Origin: Planctomycetota bacterium
GTDB taxonomy: Bacteria > Planctomycetota > Planctomycetia > Pirellulales > Lacipirellulaceae
Assembly: GCA_024278035.1 (NCBI GenBank)
Contig: JAJRUA010000114.1
Span: forward strand, 1-5,319
Direction: 5' to 3'
DNA: 5,319 nt
Part shown: positions 3,662 through 5,319 of the stretch, piece by piece
Position numbering within the stretch: the stretch's first letter is position 1
Layout: each line of letters opens with the position of its first letter
Position numbers and translations under genes: made by a program
The notes under the pieces: model-generated
Database searches by the model: none
Seen by the model: the letters and a program-made list of their open reading frames with translations, nothing else
What the model was told of the DNA's origin: nothing

Positions 3662-4498
3662 GAGCTGTGTTTTGCTGGGCGATGCTGTGCGTGGGACCGA
3701 GGCTTGGTCGCCAAAGGCGGCCCAAACGCTTATGAAAAGGTAGAGCACTAGCATCAGCCACCAGCTGAGGATGACCACTCGCGGTGGGTCGAAACCTACG
3801 GCATGAAGCACGAGACCCGAGAGGGCGATCATTCCAAGCAGCATGGCTGCGTTGGAGGGGCCACCCATCACTCGCGATAAGCTGAGCACCACGGCGGCTA
3901 CGGTGAAGGCCCCGAACATTTCTTTGAGCGAGAACGAAAAATCGATCTTCGGCTCTTGGTATGGCTCGTCGATCGCGATTCGCATTGAGGCGGGCATCGG
4001 TATCGGCACCACCTCTTCCACTTCTCCGTCGTCTCCGCCATCTTCGGCGGCACGTTGGGCGGCGATTTTTGCCTTGAAGGTTGCGAGCTGTTTTTCTTTT
4101 TCTGCGCGTTGGCGTCGCTCGCTGCGGATGACAAACCACCAGCCGGTTGCGACTGCGGCGGCGATCGTGGCAAAAATGGCAGTAAAACCGCCGGCCAATT
4201 GTGCGACAGTCATGATGACTGAAAGCAGAGCCGTCGCGATGAGTAGATGCCGTATGCTGAACTGAAATCTTTTGAAATCACTCAGATCAATCGGATCGGC
4301 CGGCTCGTCGGAGTTCGATTCTTCGAAGAGGGTTTTTAGGTCGACCGCATCTTCGGCAGCACGAGTTTTTTGAATCGTCCGGCGGCGATGGTGTTCTTCG
4401 ATCGACGGATCGATCGGCTCAAGTTCAAGCTCGAGCTCTGAGTCATCGAAGTGGTCGTCGAATTCATTCGACTCTTCAGGTGGATTTTTATCGGTCAT
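3656..4498 (-). CDS. multi-pass membrane protein with planctomycete FxFS(I/L)R motif
   Basis: This encodes 280 residues from the ATG at 4498. An acidic cytoplasmic N-terminus (residues 1-72, including a run ELELELEPID) leads to FQFSIRHLL at 78-86, a membrane-entry motif frequent in planctomycete proteins. Predicted membrane segments are about 84-103, 105-125, 195-210, 217-235 and 240-262. Between the second and third lies a charged, possibly coiled-coil stretch (126-165, RSERRQRAEKEKQLATFKAK then an acidic patch). FSFSLKEMF at 187-195 repeats the entry motif before the third segment, so the protein may be an internal duplication. The function is unknown. The longer frame to 4609 adds 37 residues without family character. 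No clear ribosome-binding site is visible. The stop codon lies inside CTCTAAC, an attC-core-like heptamer. It is probably a resident gene, not cargo. Confidence 0.78.
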   Translation of the reverse strand: MTDKNPPEESNEFDDHFDDSELELELEPIDPSIEEHHRRRTIQKTRAAEDAVDLKTLFEESNSDEPADPIDLSDFKRFQFSIRHLLIATALLSVIMTVAQLAGGFTAIFATIAAAVATGWWFVIRSERRQRAEKEKQLATFKAKIAAQRAAEDGGDDGEVEEVVPIPMPASMRIAIDEPYQEPKIDFSFSLKEMFGAFTVAAVVLSLSRVMGGPSNAAMLLGMIALSGLVLHAVGFDPPRVVILSWWLMLVLYLFISVWAAFGDQASVPRTASPSKTQLL

Positions 4499-4577
4499 GG
4501 CAAGACGAGAGGGGAGGTTCTGGTAGAGAAATAGGCCTGCTTCTATTCTCGCTGGCTGAGGCGATTTCTGCAACATT

Positions 4578-4599
4578 GGTGCCTTGCTGCGAAGGCACC
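4578..4599. other. perfect hairpin upstream of the membrane-protein gene
   Basis: GGTGCCTT (4578-4585) and AAGGCACC (4592-4599) form a perfect 8-bp stem around a 6-base loop, about 80 bases before the minus-strand start at 4498. There is no T-tract on either strand, so it is more likely a leader structure or protein site than a terminator. Confidence 0.5.
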
Positions 4600-4668
4600 C
4601 AACTCCCATGCAAGCAACACACTCATCTGCACGAATGGCCGACTCCTACTGAAAAAACAAGACCAACC

Positions 4669-4787
4669 ACGAATGTTACGAATCCCAGGGAATGCAAATA
4701 GTCTTCCACAAGAATTTTTCCTCCAGGGAGAGCATCCCCAACAGGTCGATTTCCAGCTCATTTATTCGTACTATTCGTCGAATTCGT
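4669..4787. repeat. inverted clusters of a hexamer at 9-bp period
   Basis: ACGAAT occurs at 4669-4674 and 4678-4683. Its complement ATTCGT occurs at 4764-4769, 4773-4778 and 4782-4787. Within each cluster the spacing is exactly 9 bases. The outer parts pair as a 16-base inverted repeat with 13 matches (4668-4683 against 4773-4788). The layout resembles a small terminal-inverted-repeat element or a dispersed repeat and contains no gene. Confidence 0.5.
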
Positions 4788-4928
4788 GCTCGAAAATCCC
4801 CGTCCGTGAACGGCTACAACTCTTCAGCACACGTCGCTCTCGAACCGGCCAAAAATAACCTTCGCATTCCCACCCTAAAAATGCGATAATCTCCGTTACA
4901 ACAATTCCTGAAAAGACCAACGACAAAA

Positions 4929-5004
4929 AATTTCAACGCAGAGCCCGCAGAGAAAAATCCCCAACACCACCTCTGCGGTCCTCTCCGAACTCTGCGTTGA
5001 AATT
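4929..5004. repeat. long nested inverted repeat (CAACGCAGAG family)
   Basis: A perfect 15-bp inverted repeat, AATTTCAACGCAGAG (4929-4943) against 4990-5004, encloses a second perfect 8-bp pair, CCGCAGAG (4945-4952) against CTCTGCGG (4971-4978). One base separates the arms on the left and eleven on the right. The apical loop is 18 bases. Both stems share GCAGAG. No coding potential is evident. It may be a dispersed palindromic element or a MITE-like remnant. Confidence 0.7.
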
Positions 5005-5027
5005 CCCTTGACTCATCGCCAATAATA

Positions 5028-5184
5028 TTGTCCCAATAAGGAACCTCAAAAGTCCTAAATTCAGGCTATTTTGTCCCCGTCGCCACGCAACAAACCCTAC
5101 GATTCTTGACCCAAACGAAAACCGCAAGGGACAAAACCACCGAATTTTGTCCCAAAACATGGGACCCCTACCTAGGGGACAAAA
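5028..5184. repeat. cluster of GGGACAAAA / TTTTGTCCC copies
   Basis: TTTTGTCCC occurs at 5069-5077 and 5145-5153, GGGACAAAA at 5128-5136 and 5176-5184, and a shorter TTGTCCC at 5028-5034. The copies at 5128 and 5145 form a perfect 9-bp hairpin with an 8-base loop. Adjacent palindromes include GTCCC/GGGAC (5149-5165) and CCCCTA/TAGGGG (5165-5178). The density of one 9-mer in both orientations is far above chance and suggests a REP-like palindromic unit or a protein-binding array. Confidence 0.65.
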
Positions 5185-5266
5185 CCCCGATCGAGGGGGT
5201 CGAAGTCCCTCGTCGGGAAGTGAAAAATCTAAAACCAACTCGTGCTTTGACAACTCCTAGAATTGG

Positions 5267-5283
5267 GGTGCTGGCAAAGCACC
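5267..5283. other. small hairpin near the right edge
   Basis: GGTGCT (5267-5272) and AGCACC (5278-5283) pair perfectly around a 5-base loop. No T-tract follows on either strand. It is the last of the palindromic structures in the right-hand spacer. Confidence 0.35.
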
Positions 5284-5319
5284 AGGCACCTGCGATCCAA
5301 AACATTGATTACTCCTGAA

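Larger units (their letters stand above)
4499..5319. other. repeat-rich 820-base spacer without a convincing gene
   Basis: All open frames here lack family character. They are Cys/Trp/Arg/Ser-rich, or they run straight through the inverted repeats (the minus-strand frame 5253-4933, for example, is largely translated repeat). The spacer must include the promoter of the membrane-protein gene, but I cannot place it. Its content is the 4578 hairpin, the three repeat families and the edge hairpin. Confidence 0.6.

Noticed and set aside
3511..3714. Minus-strand 67-residue frame through the attC-like spacer
   Set aside because: It overlaps the end of the membrane-protein gene in another frame and is rich in Arg, Cys and His. 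It is more likely a structured repeat that happens to be open, though its recurrence in other genomes is worth a check.
4597..4603. ACCCAAC core-like heptamer next to the 4578-4599 hairpin
   Set aside because: The hairpin is too short and symmetric for attC and has no partner core. It is probably coincidence.
4933..5253. Minus-strand 106-residue open frame
   Set aside because: It is essentially a translation of two repeat families, starts at TTG without a ribosome-binding site, and has a composition unlike the real genes here.
5168..5305. Minus-strand 45-codon frame (MFWIAGAWCF...) with AGGAG six bases before its ATG
   Set aside because: The ribosome-binding site is good, but the frame runs through the 5267 hairpin and into the GGGACAAAA repeats, shows no family character and ends within repeat sequence. 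A longer sequence to the right would help decide.

Overview
This window most likely comes from a planctomycete of the Pirellulaceae type. The evidence is a predicted membrane protein carrying the F-x-F-S-[IL]-R-x-L-L membrane-entry motif common in that phylum, and a small helix-turn-helix/zinc-ribbon protein preceded by a short acidic protein, a pairing I associate with planctomycetes. This assignment rests on pattern recognition, not on a search.

Layout, left to right. (1) Positions 1-100 hold the C-terminal end of an unrecognised gene. (2) Positions 101-495 are intergenic, with two back-to-back hairpins and a short palindrome. (3) Positions 496-1099 carry a probable two-gene plus-strand unit: a 72-residue acidic protein and a 108-residue HTH/zinc-ribbon protein. 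(4) Positions about 1147-3520 look like a cluster of integron gene cassettes read on the minus strand, with no integrase gene in the window (a CALIN-type arrangement). Three attC-like sites (1147-1233, 2002-2093, 2854-2930) each follow a minus-strand gene. The cargo is a membrane protein plus a hicAB toxin-antitoxin pair, a divergent HxlR-type regulator/thioredoxin-like pair, and a GNAT acetyltransferase. (5) Positions 3514-3661 are a structured, attC-like spacer of uncertain nature. (6) Positions 3656-4498 carry a 280-residue multi-pass membrane protein that looks like resident chromosomal sequence. (7) Positions 4499-5319 appear non-coding and contain three unrelated repeat families: ACGAAT/ATTCGT with a 9-bp period, a long CAACGCAGAG hairpin, and GGGACAAAA/TTTTGTCCC copies in both orientations.

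How the parts fit together. The cassette cluster is an accessory island between resident genes. hicAB could stabilise it. The HxlR/thioredoxin-like pair looks like a self-contained, possibly thiol-responsive module: both proteins carry a CxxC motif and a 19-bp palindrome abuts the regulator start codon. Several cassette genes end inside or next to their recombination site. The stop codon of hicB lies in the R'' core of its attC, and the last seven sense codons and the stop of the acetyltransferase lie inside one arm of its attC. No CRISPR array, tRNA, rRNA, transposase or integrase was found.
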